From NCBI GenBank assembly GCA_024231375.1, contig JAAEQP010000836.1, positions 1 through 9,659 on the forward strand: 9,659 bases of DNA, in the 5' to 3' direction. The stretch is from a bacterium. GTDB lineage: Bacteria; Hydrogenedentota; Hydrogenedentia; Hydrogenedentiales; SLHB01. Below are positions 1 to 6,837 of this stretch, piece after piece (the stretch's first letter is position 1; each line of letters begins with the position of its first letter). The notes beneath the pieces are model-generated. The model did not search any database. It saw nothing but the letters and a program-made list of their open reading frames with translations, and was not told where the DNA came from. A program made the translations under genes and the position numbers.

Positions 1-1200
1 GTGCAACGGTTTGCCGAGGAACAGAGCAAGGCCTTTGAGGTCTGGGTGAAGGCGCGTGAAGCCGCCGATTTCGCCCAGTTCCGACCCAACCTCGAAACCC
101 TCGTCGATCTGCTGCGCGAGAAGGCCGACCTGATCGGATACGATGAATCGCCCTACGACGCGCTGCTCGTCGAGTTCGAACGCGGTGTGACGGCCGAGGA
201 CCTGAAGGAGGTCTTCAGCGAGCTCGCCCGGTCCCAAGGCGACTTGGTGGCGCGGATCGCTAAGGCTCCCCGCAAGCCCGATACGGCTTGGACCGAGCAG
301 GATTGGAGTGAGGGTGCCCAATGGGAACTGACGCTCCGCGTGTTGGAGGATATGGGATACGACTTCGACGCAGGCAGGCAAGACAAATCGGTCCATCCCT
401 TCACCACCAACTTCGACCTGTACGACGTGCGGTTGACCACGCGTGTGAACAAGGGTGAACTGTTCTCCGCCCTGACCGGGTCCATCCACGAAGGCGGCCA
501 CGGCCTGTACGAACAGGGCTTCCTGCCCATGGACCAGCGCACCGTGCTCGCCGAAGCGCCGTCTTTGGGCATGCACGAGTCCCAATCACGCATGTGGGAG
601 AACATGATTGGCCGAAGCCTGCCCTTCTGGCGTCACTACACGCCCGCCTTGCGCGAGTTCTTCCCCGGACAAGCGGACGACGTGCGCCCGGAACAGGTAT
701 ACGAAGCAATCAATCGTGTCGAACCGTCGTTCATCCGTGTGGAAGCGGACGAATGCACCTACAACCTCCACATCATCATCCGGTTCGAAATCGAAGTGGC
801 CGTCATGGAGGGCGACCTGGCCGTCGCCGACATCCCCGGCATGTGGAACGCCAAGGTGAAAGAATACCTGGGCCTCGACGTGCCGGACGACGCCCGCGGG
901 TGCCTTCAGGACATCCACTGGGCCCACGGCGCCATGGGGTACTTCCCGACCTACGCCCTCGGCAACCTCTACGCCGCCCAGATCTTCGAACGCATCCTGC
1001 ACGACGTACCCAATCTCTGGATTCAGATCGAGTCCGGCGATCTCTCAGGGCTTCGCGACTGGCTTCGCGAACACGTGCATCAGGTGGGCCGTCGGCAATT
1101 GGCGCCTCAACTCGTCGAGGAGCTCACCGGGGCGCCGCCGTCCGCGGCTGCGTATCTGCGCTACCTCGAATCCAAGTACGGTGAGTTGTACGGCCTGTAG
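1..1200 (+). CDS. Carboxypeptidase Taq (M32 family) metallocarboxypeptidase, 5'-truncated by the window edge
   Basis: This is the C-terminal 399 residues of an M32 zinc carboxypeptidase, a cytoplasmic enzyme that removes C-terminal amino acids from peptides. The zinc-binding HEXXH motif reads HEGGH at residues 163-167 of the visible part. The downstream glutamate ligand is in the family motif HESQSRMWE (E193). Other M32 hallmarks are visible: DVRLTTR near 142, a motif of the type IRVEADExTYNLH near 245 (with Cys where Val is usual), and the LQDIHWAHGAMGYFPTY block near 301. Family members are about 500 residues long, and the reading frame is open to base 1. Roughly 100 N-terminal residues therefore lie outside the window, and the GTG at base 1 is probably not the real start. 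The gene converges on tcdA with only 10 bp between the stop codons, so there is no room for a separate terminator. Family assignment is secure; substrate preference is unknown. Confidence 0.95.
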   Translation: MQRFAEEQSKAFEVWVKAREAADFAQFRPNLETLVDLLREKADLIGYDESPYDALLVEFERGVTAEDLKEVFSELARSQGDLVARIAKAPRKPDTAWTEQDWSEGAQWELTLRVLEDMGYDFDAGRQDKSVHPFTTNFDLYDVRLTTRVNKGELFSALTGSIHEGGHGLYEQGFLPMDQRTVLAEAPSLGMHESQSRMWENMIGRSLPFWRHYTPALREFFPGQADDVRPEQVYEAINRVEPSFIRVEADECTYNLHIIIRFEIEVAVMEGDLAVADIPGMWNAKVKEYLGLDVPDDARGCLQDIHWAHGAMGYFPTYALGNLYAAQIFERILHDVPNLWIQIESGDLSGLRDWLREHVHQVGRRQLAPQLVEELTGAPPSAAAYLRYLESKYGELYGL

Positions 1201-1210
1201 AGCGACGAGT

Positions 1211-1936
1211 TCACGCGCCCGCGACGATATCGTTGATGATGATGCCCGCCGCGGTCAGGCCGACGATGCCCGGCACGAAGGAATTGCTCGCCTGCACCAC
1301 GCGCCGACGGCCCCGGTCGAGGGGGTTCTCGCTGGGCTCCAGGTATGGAATCGGGGGACCTGGCTCGGGGAAGTACACGCACCGCACACCGGATTCGACA
1401 CCCACGCGCCGCAGCCGTCGACGCACCCGTTTCGCCAAGGGGCACCCCTGGGTGTCCGCGATGTCGTCCACGGCCACGCCAAGGGGGTCCATGCGCCGGC
1501 CGGCGCCCATGCACGACACGAACCGCGCCTCGGACCCGCACAAGTGCCGGAGCAGATTGACCTTCGGGTTCAGCGAGTCGATGGCGTCGATGACGAACGG
1601 GGTGTCGCGGCCAACAACCGTCTCGATGTCCTCTGGTCCCACGAATTCCGCATGGGCCGTCACCGTAGCGTCCGGGTTGATGCCGGAGATACGTTCGAGA
1701 GCCACCTCGGCCTTGGGCCTCCCCAGTGTGTCCTTCAAGGCATACAACTGCCGGTTCAAGTTGCTCGTCTTCACCGCATCGGCATCAACCACCGTGATGT
1801 GGCCAATCCCGGCCCGAGCGATGGCTTCCGCGGCAAAGGACCCCACGCCGCCAAGGCCCATGACCGTCACGTGCGCGGCCTGTAATGCGCGTATGCCATC
1901 GTCCCCCACCAGTTCCCGCGTCCGATCAAGCCACAT
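1211..1936 (-). CDS. tcdA: tRNA threonylcarbamoyladenosine dehydratase TcdA (ThiF/E1-like)
   Basis: A 241-residue E1-like ATPase that dehydrates t6A at tRNA position 37 to cyclic t6A, using ATP to activate the threonyl carboxylate. The nucleotide-binding loop GLGGVGS is at residues 27-33. The second-strand acidic residue and the N-R-Q signature follow (VVDADAV at 49-55, SNLNRQ at 58-63). The block CMGAGRRMDP followed by a DIADT-type motif and CPLAKRVRRRLRRVG separates TcdA/CsdL from ThiF, MoeB and other family members. The frame is open far upstream into tatD. The ATG at 1936 is chosen because it gives the normal N-terminus (MWLDRTRELVG) and has GGAGG at 1947-1951, 10 nt away, inside the last codons of tatD. 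It starts 5 nt after the tatD stop, so the two genes are very likely one operon. The sulfur-relay partners CsdA and CsdE are not in the window. Confidence 0.93.
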   Translation of the reverse strand: MWLDRTRELVGDDGIRALQAAHVTVMGLGGVGSFAAEAIARAGIGHITVVDADAVKTSNLNRQLYALKDTLGRPKAEVALERISGINPDATVTAHAEFVGPEDIETVVGRDTPFVIDAIDSLNPKVNLLRHLCGSEARFVSCMGAGRRMDPLGVAVDDIADTQGCPLAKRVRRRLRRVGVESGVRCVYFPEPGPPIPYLEPSENPLDRGRRRVVQASNSFVPGIVGLTAAGIIINDIVAGA

Positions 1937-1941
1937 TCCCT

Positions 1942-2715
1942 CTACACCTCCAACCCGAACACGCGCGCCGCATTGCGTGTGGTGTGTTCGGCGACCTCTT
2001 CGGCTGAACATCCCAGCGTCTGGGCTGCCGCCCGCAGGTTGTACAGTATGTTGCAGGGCACGTTGGGCTTGCCGGGCGCTTCCACAGGCGGCATGTCGGG
2101 GCTGTCCGTTTCCAGCAGAAGGTGGTCCGAATAGATGGACCGCAGCACACGCGCGCGTTTCTTGCTGTTCCGGTACGACAAGGCCCCGCCCAGGGAGAAG
2201 CGCACCCCATACGGAACCAACACCTCGGCAATCTCGACGCTCCCCGAGAAGGCGTGAACGATACCCCCCGCGTCGGGCAGGCCAACACGTTTGATGCTGC
2301 GCAGAAGGTCGTCGAAGGCCCCCCGGCAATGCATCACCACCGGCAGATTCTCGGCGCGTGCCACCTCGAGCTGCATCTCAAACACCCGGCACTGGAGGTC
2401 GAATGCCGGGGTCTCGATCTTCCTATCCAGTCCAATCTCGCCGATGGCGACGGCTGTCCCTTCGCGTCCGGTCGCCGCCAGTTTGTCAGCCAAACCGAGA
2501 TGGGCCTCTTCCACAAACCACGGGTGAATTCCCACGGCATGCCGCACCTGGGGATACCGTTCCGCCAGAGCCTGCGACTTAGGCCACTCCTCCGGCGTCA
2601 CGGCGCACGTCACCAGCGCAACGATGCCGGCCGTGCGCGCATCGGCCAGCACATCGCCGAGCCGGTCGCACAGTTCCTCGCTCTCCAAATGACAATGGGC
2701 GTCTACGAGTTGCAT
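1942..2715 (-). CDS. TatD-family metal-dependent hydrolase / deoxyribonuclease
   Basis: A 257-residue TIM-barrel amidohydrolase-like protein of the TatD family, whose characterised members are Mg2+-dependent 3'-5' DNA exonucleases. All metal ligands of the family are present: HxH as H7 and H9 in VDAHCHLE, E93 in GEIGLD, H129 in VMHCRG, H154 in VHAFSGS (family usual is HCFSG) and D204 in LETDSPDM. The length is normal. The ATG at 2715 is supported by the standard position of the DAHCH motif, 4 residues from the start. No Shine-Dalgarno sequence is visible upstream. Instead a -10-like TAGAAT lies 6 nt upstream, which suggests a leaderless message. tcdA follows after 5 nt. The family is secure. 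The precise substrate (damaged DNA ends, or D-aminoacyl-tRNA in some relatives) cannot be read from the sequence. Confidence 0.93.
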   Translation of the reverse strand: MQLVDAHCHLESEELCDRLGDVLADARTAGIVALVTCAVTPEEWPKSQALAERYPQVRHAVGIHPWFVEEAHLGLADKLAATGREGTAVAIGEIGLDRKIETPAFDLQCRVFEMQLEVARAENLPVVMHCRGAFDDLLRSIKRVGLPDAGGIVHAFSGSVEIAEVLVPYGVRFSLGGALSYRNSKKRARVLRSIYSDHLLLETDSPDMPPVEAPGKPNVPCNILYNLRAAAQTLGCSAEEVAEHTTRNAARVFGLEV

Positions 2716-2721
2716 GACCGC

Positions 2722-2751
2722 ATTCTAAGCCACCGGGCGCCGACGGGTCCA
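2722..2751 (-). promoter_or_regulatory. Candidate promoter of the tatD-tcdA operon, possibly leaderless
   Basis: Reading the minus strand, TAGAAT (2727 to 2722, five of six matches to TATAAT) is preceded at an 18-bp spacing by TGGACC (2751 to 2746, four of six matches to TTGACA). A start site 7 nt past this -10 would fall on the A of the tatD ATG at 2715. No SD sequence lies between. The -35 is weak and the assignment is an inference from motif match and position. Confidence 0.35.
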
Positions 2752-2850
2752 CGTCGGGCGTCGTATGCCCCGCCCGCTACACGGATTGCGACGGGTCGGA
2801 GGGGCGGCGACATTCGTGCCCAACGATCCTCGATTTTGGGGCCTCCCGAG

Positions 2851-2870
2851 TTATCCACAAGTTCTCCACA
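2851..2870 (+). promoter_or_regulatory. Tandem DnaA boxes
   Basis: TTATCCACA at 2851-2859 is a perfect match to the DnaA box consensus TTATNCACA, in its strongest form. TTCTCCACA at 2862-2870 differs at one position. Both lie on the same strand with starts 11 bp apart, about one helical turn, the spacing seen in cooperative DnaA arrays. Binding is inferred, not shown. Confidence 0.6.
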
Positions 2871-2929
2871 GGCCTCGCGGCGGTCCAAAGCACCCCGGGC
2901 ATCGCCTGGAATGGGCCGACATGCAAACG

Positions 2930-2976
2930 CGAAAGTCCCGTATTCCCGAGGTGTTGCGGCTTTTGCGGGGCTTTCG
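2930..2976 (+). other. Imperfect inverted repeat / candidate RNA hairpin
   Basis: CGAAAGTCCCG at 2930-2940 pairs with CGGGGCTTTCG at 2966-2976. Ten pairs are Watson-Crick and one is a G-U wobble that forms only in plus-strand RNA. A further T-G and A-T pair extends the stem inward to 2942/2964, leaving a 21-nt loop. No T-tract follows, so it does not look like an intrinsic terminator, and both flanking genes point away from the region. It may be part of a 5' leader of rsmD, a small RNA, or a protein-binding site beside the DnaA boxes. Confidence 0.45.
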
Positions 2977-3040
2977 AATCTCGGTCCTCACGAGACATGC
3001 CGGGACACTCCAAACGGCGCGACACCCGGTTGACGATTGG

Positions 3041-3049
3041 TTATCCACA
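3041..3049 (+). promoter_or_regulatory. DnaA box
   Basis: TTATCCACA, a second perfect consensus DnaA box in the same orientation as the tandem pair and 190 bp from it. It lies about 120 bp upstream of the rsmD start and about 50 bp upstream of the rsmD -35 candidate. A weaker 7-of-9 match (CGATACACA) lies at 3083-3091. Confidence 0.6.
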
Positions 3050-3099
3050 CGTCCGGAATATTCCCAACGCAGCACACACGCTCGATACACACCAACATC

Positions 3100-3128
3100 T
3101 TGAAACATTGTCCCCAAGGACCTACTCT
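3100..3128 (+). promoter_or_regulatory. Candidate promoter of rsmD
   Basis: TTGAAA at 3100-3105 (five of six matches to TTGACA) is followed after 17 bp by TACTCT at 3123-3128 (three of six to TATAAT). The -10 overlaps a small palindrome, TACTC/GAGTA at 3123-3127 and 3132-3136, which could be an operator or simply a start-site hairpin. Transcription would begin about 25 nt before the rsmD ATG. Confidence 0.3.
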
Positions 3129-3159
3129 ATGGAGTATGCAAACGAGACGGAGGTTCACC

Positions 3160-3708
3160 ATGCGTATCATTGCCGGGTCTGCACGAGGCATACGGATCGA
3201 GGCCCCCAAAGGCCGGCGCGTTCGTCCTACGCTCGACCGCGTCCGCGAAGCGCTGTTCAGCATCCTCATGCCACGCATCGAGGGTGCACGGTTCCTGGAC
3301 CTGTTCGCGGGCACGGGAGCCAATGGCATCGAAGCCCTGAGCCGCGGTGCATCGTTCACTGTGTTCGTCGACAACGACCCCCAGTCCCTCGCCATCGTGG
3401 GGCAGAACCTTGAGCGGGTTCCGGCGTTACGCTCGGATGCGGAGGTCGTGAATGCCGCCCTACCCATGGCGTTGCCACGAGTTGCGCGCGGGTTCGACCC
3501 ATTTGACATCGTCTTCGCCGATCCTCCGCATGCCTACGACGACTTCGACGCACTGCTGGCAGGAATTCGCGCAGTCGGCCTCCTGAACGACGACGGTTTG
3601 GTCGTGGTGGAACACGGTGCGAAAGTCGAGTTGTCAGAGGAATACGGCGGGTTCTCATGCACCCGCACCGCCATATATGGGGACTCCGCGCTGTCGTTTT
3701 TCTCTTGA
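3160..3708 (+). CDS. rsmD: 16S rRNA (guanine(966)-N(2))-methyltransferase RsmD
   Basis: A 182-residue SAM-dependent methyltransferase that makes m2G966 in 16S rRNA during 30S assembly. The N-terminus [18 protein letters not shown] is typical of RsmD. It is followed by [15 protein letters not shown] near 22-36, the SAM-binding motif [12 protein letters not shown] at 45-56, the acidic VDND at 70-73, the catalytic DPPH tetrad at 121-124 (family DPPY/DPPF), and the C-terminal YGDSALSFF. The frame is open further upstream, but the ATG at 3160 has GGAGG at 3149-3153 with a 6-nt spacer and gives the normal protein length. nrdR follows 110 bp downstream on the same strand. The frequent neighbour coaD is absent here. 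The last codons use ATA for isoleucine, a rare choice in this GC-rich sequence, inside a CCATATATGG palindrome. Confidence 0.95.
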   Translation: MRIIAGSARGIRIEAPKGRRVRPTLDRVREALFSILMPRIEGARFLDLFAGTGANGIEALSRGASFTVFVDNDPQSLAIVGQNLERVPALRSDAEVVNAALPMALPRVARGFDPFDIVFADPPHAYDDFDALLAGIRAVGLLNDDGLVVVEHGAKVELSEEYGGFSCTRTAIYGDSALSFFS

Positions 3709-3733
3709 CGCCCCATATCGTTTCTGCTAAAGT
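3705..3733 (+). promoter_or_regulatory. Promoter of nrdR
   Basis: TTGACG at 3705-3710 (five of six matches) and TAAAGT at 3728-3733 (four of six) are 17 bp apart. A TGC directly precedes the -10, giving an extended -10 element. The -35 overlaps the TGA stop of rsmD. Transcription would start near 3740, leaving a leader of about 79 nt. This gives nrdR its own promoter even if it is also read through from rsmD. Confidence 0.5.
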
Positions 3734-3756
3734 CGCCAGAGTACAATATATGGGCA
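3709..3756 (+). promoter_or_regulatory. Candidate pair of NrdR boxes (autoregulation)
   Basis: The known NrdR box is a 16-bp palindrome with an ATATAT core flanked by C and G, usually present as two copies whose centres are 31-32 bp apart. The better site here is at 3741-3756, with core ACAATATATGG. A weaker half-site, GCCCCATAT, lies at 3710-3718, and its centre is about 31 bp upstream. They flank the -10 of the nrdR promoter. Neither is a full consensus match, so this is an inference. Confidence 0.3.
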
Positions 3757-3818
3757 TGTGCCGTTTTTGGGGGCCGACCTCTTGTGGTATGCTCGGGACG
3801 GAGGAGAAACTCGCTGTT

Positions 3819-4268
3819 ATGCGCTGTCCATTCTGCGGTCATCTAGAAAGCAAGGTTGTCGACTCGCGTTCTTCCAAGGAAGGCGACTCGATCCGTCGCC
3901 GTCGTGAGTGCCTGAAGTGTGAGCGGCGCTACACGACCTATGAACGGATTGAGGAAGTCGCTCAGATGGTCATCAAGAAAGATGGCCGCCGCGAGCAGTT
4001 TGACCGGTGGAAGATCAAGAGCGGCATCCTGAAGGCCTGCGAGAAGCGTCCCGTCAGCCTGGACCAAGTGGAAGCCCTTATCGACGACGTCGAGCGCGGT
4101 CTCTTCAATTCCAGCGAACATGAAGTCGCCACCGAAATGATCGGCGCGGCGGTCATGGACCGGCTGAAGCGGCTCGACGAAGTGGCCTACGTCCGGTTTG
4201 CCTCGGTCTATCGCCAGTTCAAGGACCTCAACGAGTTCATGGACGAACTCAAGGGGATGCTGAGCTAG
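3819..4268 (+). CDS. nrdR: Transcriptional repressor NrdR
   Basis: A 149-residue ATP/dATP-sensing repressor of ribonucleotide reductase genes. The N-terminal zinc ribbon is complete, with C3 and C6 in MRCPFCG and C31 and C34 in ECLKC, followed by the DNA-contacting RRYTTYER stretch (36-43). The ATP-cone domain occupies about 49-139, beginning [17 protein letters not shown]. The length is normal. The ATG at 3819 is chosen because MRCPFCG is the invariant start of the family, and GGAGG at 3800-3804 serves as SD with a rather long spacer. In-frame codons upstream are not family sequence. The gene converges on the kinase gene with 31 bp between stops, where only a weak 4-bp stem is visible. Ribonucleotide reductase genes, its expected targets, are not in the window. 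Confidence 0.97.
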   Translation: MRCPFCGHLESKVVDSRSSKEGDSIRRRRECLKCERRYTTYERIEEVAQMVIKKDGRREQFDRWKIKSGILKACEKRPVSLDQVEALIDDVERGLFNSSEHEVATEMIGAAVMDRLKRLDEVAYVRFASVYRQFKDLNEFMDELKGMLS

Positions 4269-4299
4269 TACTGGACCTCGGCCGGTTCACCGGGCTTCG

Positions 4300-6834
4300 T
4301 CAGGACGCCTCGGACTTCCCCAGCATCTGCCGCATCCGCTCCATGAGATCCGCCCGCCGGTACGGCTTCTGCATGAATCCGGCCAGACCGGCGTCGATCA
4401 GATTCTGTCCTATCTCGTGCTCGCTGTACCCACTGGACATCACGACCGTCACGTCGGGGCGAATCTTGCGTAGCTCGAAGAAGGCTTCCTCGCCGTTCAT
4501 ATGGGGCATGGTCAGGTCTAGAAGAACGCAGTCAACCTCGGAGGCGTGCTCGCCGAACACCTCCACCGCCTCGCGGCCGTCACGCGCCTCCAGCACCGTC
4601 AACCCCATGCGCTCCAACATCCCCCTGGCCACGGCCCGCACCGACCGCTCGTCGTCCACCAGAAGCACGGTCCCGGTGAGGGCCCCGCTGGAGACGGGCG
4701 GTTCGGGGGGCAATTCAGGAAGAGACGCTCCCGCCGAGGCGGCCACGGGCAGAAGCACCGCAAACGTGGTGCCTTGTCCGGGGACGCTCTCGATACTGAC
4801 GGTGCCGCCGTGCGCCCGTACGATGCCCAGCACGGCGGACAATCCCAGCCCCCGACCCATGGACTTTGTCGTGAAGAAGGGGTCGAACAGCTTGGCCCGC
4901 GTCTCCGTGTCCATGCCGCATCCCGTGTCCGAAACCTCCAGATACGTGTACCGACCCTCGGGTAGTTCCTGGTCCAGAAGACTCTCTTTGAGACAGTCCG
5001 GTCCGCATTCCCTTGCGCCGGTGCGGATGGTGATGACACCTGACTTGCCTTCCAGCGCTTCCGATGCGTTGGTGATAAGGTTCATGGTGATCTGGTTGAG
5101 TTGTGTCGCGTCGCCCTCGACGGGCGGAAGCCCTTGCGCGAACTCGTAGCGGAGTTCGGCCTTCTTCGACACGGTGACCTCAAGCATCTTCGTCATCCGC
5201 GCCACCAGCCGAGACAGATCCAGCGTCTCCACCACGAATCGCCCCCGGCCGGAGTATGCCAGCAACTGTCGGCACAAGTCGGCGGCCCGTGCGGCAGTCT
5301 CCGCGATGGCGGACAGGTTCTCCCCTATCGCGGAATTCTTGGGCGTCTCGGCCAAGGCGCAATCGGCGTTCCCCATGACCGCCATCAGCATGTTGTTGAA
5401 GTCATGGGCGATGCCGCCGGCCAGCACGCCGAGGCTCTCGAGTTTCTGGGTGTGCAGCACCTGCGCTTCAAGCCGTTTGCGTTCGGCTTCCGCCTCTTCG
5501 CGTTCGGTGATGTCGCGGAAATCCCAGACCCGCCCCACCTCCTTGCCTTCCCGAATCAGAGGGCAAGAGAGACGTTCAAAGACCCGGCCATCGCGCAAGC
5601 GGATTTCGTCCTGACTCTCCTCGGATGTCTGGTAGATCGCACGGATGCGGTCCCGGAACCCCTGAGGATCCTCCACCCTGTCCAGCACGGCTTGTACGTA
5701 CTCGCGGTCGTCTCGCCGCTCAAGGATCTCCTTGGGGATTCCCCACATCTCCACAAACTGCCGGTTCATGTGGGAAACGGCGCCCGCCTCCTTGTCCACC
5801 ACCAAGACGCCGTCGGCTGTAGCGTTAAAGATGGCCCGAAGCAGTTCCTCGCTGTCGCGTAGCGCCTCCTCCGCCCGCTTTCGCTCCGTGATGTCCATGG
5901 CGATGGCGCAGGCCTGCTCCGCTACACCGTCCGACCGCTTCACGATTGGGAAGCTGGTCGTCAGAAGGAACACGGGGTCCCCGCCCACTTGGCGCGTTGC
6001 TTCTTGTGTAAGCACCCGTCCATCGCTCAGCACCTCGTCCAACTCGTCTGACAGCACGCCGGGGGACGGCGGCGATGAGGAGCCCGTGTCAAGCGCGGCA
6101 CTCGAGGCCAGGACCTCGCGGCTTCGATTCGTGATGCAGATCAGAAGCGGGGCGTAGTCAAGAATCCCCTTAAGCTGCCACGCCATGCTCTTCACCGGAC
6201 CCGCGAAGTGCTTGCTCAGCAGGTATGTGGCGCACAGGGAAGCCAGCAACAGAGCGGCGACCAGGAGCCCCATCTGTTCACGCGTCTTCGCGACGGCACG
6301 CATGAACTGCTCCGTAGAGATACCGACAAACAGCACGCCCGTCACCGCATTGTCGTACCCGGAGTGATAGGGCATGGCGACTTCCCGGATGTGTAGGTCT
6401 TCGACTTCCAAGTCGCGCAGGTGGCTTTCCCCGGATTCGAACACGGTCCGGGCGATGTCCAGTTCCTCTCCCTCCAGGGCCGTGTCGTTTCGCTCGGGGT
6501 CGCTGTGCGCCAGTACGTGCCGTGCGTCGTCCGCGATCATCAGGTACACGATCCGCGGCTGCGATTCCGTGATCTGTTCGATAAGAAGACGCGCGTGGTA
6601 CTTCCCGGAGAAGCTTACGCGGTTGATGGCATCGGCGAGGATGAGGGTGATCGTCTGTTGCAGCCGTTCCTCGTTGTTCCGGGCAATGCGTTGGTAGAAC
6701 GACGCCCCCACGATTGTCACCGTCAGCATGAGCGCCAGCACGATCATGCTGAACCCGAACGTCAGGTTCCGGTCGATATGCACCAACGCCGGAATCTCTT
6801 CTCTGCGTCCTTCCGAGTCGTCCGCTCGCGCCAT
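4300..6834 (-). CDS. Hybrid sensor histidine kinase (extracytoplasmic sensor, PAS-PAS, HisKA, HATPase, receiver)
   Basis: An 844-residue inner-membrane hybrid kinase. Membrane segments lie at about 25-46 and 187-207 and enclose a periplasmic domain of roughly 140 residues that may be Cache-like. A degenerate PAS domain follows (about 222-316, ending MDITERKR). A second PAS (about 330-445) ends DFRDITERE. The dimerisation/phosphoacceptor helix has H477 in AGGIAHDFNN, with the HDFNN signature of large hybrid kinases. The ATPase domain shows the N-box (N585/N589), DTGCGM at 636-641, and the F-box plus G2 loop in DPFFTTKSMGRGLGLS. The C-terminal receiver (about 721-840) has the acidic pair DD at 727-728, phosphoacceptor D773 in LLDLTMPHMNG and K823 in MQKPY. 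No DNA-binding output domain is present and no response regulator lies nearby. The ATG at 6834 follows the binding-protein stop by 3 nt, with AAGGAGGAG at 6844-6852 as SD, so the two are co-transcribed and probably translationally coupled. Confidence 0.93.
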   Translation of the reverse strand: MARADDSEGRREEIPALVHIDRNLTFGFSMIVLALMLTVTIVGASFYQRIARNNEERLQQTITLILADAINRVSFSGKYHARLLIEQITESQPRIVYLMIADDARHVLAHSDPERNDTALEGEELDIARTVFESGESHLRDLEVEDLHIREVAMPYHSGYDNAVTGVLFVGISTEQFMRAVAKTREQMGLLVAALLLASLCATYLLSKHFAGPVKSMAWQLKGILDYAPLLICITNRSREVLASSAALDTGSSSPPSPGVLSDELDEVLSDGRVLTQEATRQVGGDPVFLLTTSFPIVKRSDGVAEQACAIAMDITERKRAEEALRDSEELLRAIFNATADGVLVVDKEAGAVSHMNRQFVEMWGIPKEILERRDDREYVQAVLDRVEDPQGFRDRIRAIYQTSEESQDEIRLRDGRVFERLSCPLIREGKEVGRVWDFRDITEREEAEAERKRLEAQVLHTQKLESLGVLAGGIAHDFNNMLMAVMGNADCALAETPKNSAIGENLSAIAETAARAADLCRQLLAYSGRGRFVVETLDLSRLVARMTKMLEVTVSKKAELRYEFAQGLPPVEGDATQLNQITMNLITNASEALEGKSGVITIRTGARECGPDCLKESLLDQELPEGRYTYLEVSDTGCGMDTETRAKLFDPFFTTKSMGRGLGLSAVLGIVRAHGGTVSIESVPGQGTTFAVLLPVAASAGASLPELPPEPPVSSGALTGTVLLVDDERSVRAVARGMLERMGLTVLEARDGREAVEVFGEHASEVDCVLLDLTMPHMNGEEAFFELRKIRPDVTVVMSSGYSEHEIGQNLIDAGLAGFMQKPYRRADLMERMRQMLGKSEAS

Positions 6835-6837
6835 GGG

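Larger units (their letters stand above)
2716..3159. other. 444-bp divergent intergenic region between tatD and rsmD
   Basis: This gap carries no convincing protein gene. The open frames crossing it lack an SD-supported start and recognisable protein sequence. From left to right it holds the tatD promoter candidate, a tandem pair of DnaA boxes (2851-2870), a long imperfect inverted repeat (2930-2976), a small 5-bp hairpin (TCTCG at 2979-2983 with CGAGA at 2991-2995), a third DnaA box (3041-3049), and the rsmD promoter candidate and SD. I found no long AT-rich stretch that would act as an unwinding element. Confidence 0.7.

Noticed and set aside
1233..2294. Plus-strand open frame of 353 codons opposite tcdA and tatD
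   Set aside because: Its composition (Arg, Pro, Ser, Thr rich) is typical of a shadow frame and it overlaps two well-supported genes.
2966..2990. TTCGAAT-like tRNA T-loop in the tatD-rsmD gap
   Set aside because: The flanking bases do not form the required 5-bp T-stem and no anticodon arm or acceptor stem is found.
2122..3033. Plus-strand open frame of 303 codons opposite tatD
   Set aside because: It is antisense to a gene with complete TatD metal ligands, has no SD and shows no recognisable protein pattern. Long antisense frames are expected in GC-rich DNA.
4269..4299. Bidirectional terminator between nrdR and the kinase gene
   Set aside because: Only a 4-bp CCGG/CCGG stem with a 4-nt loop is visible and no T-tract on either strand.
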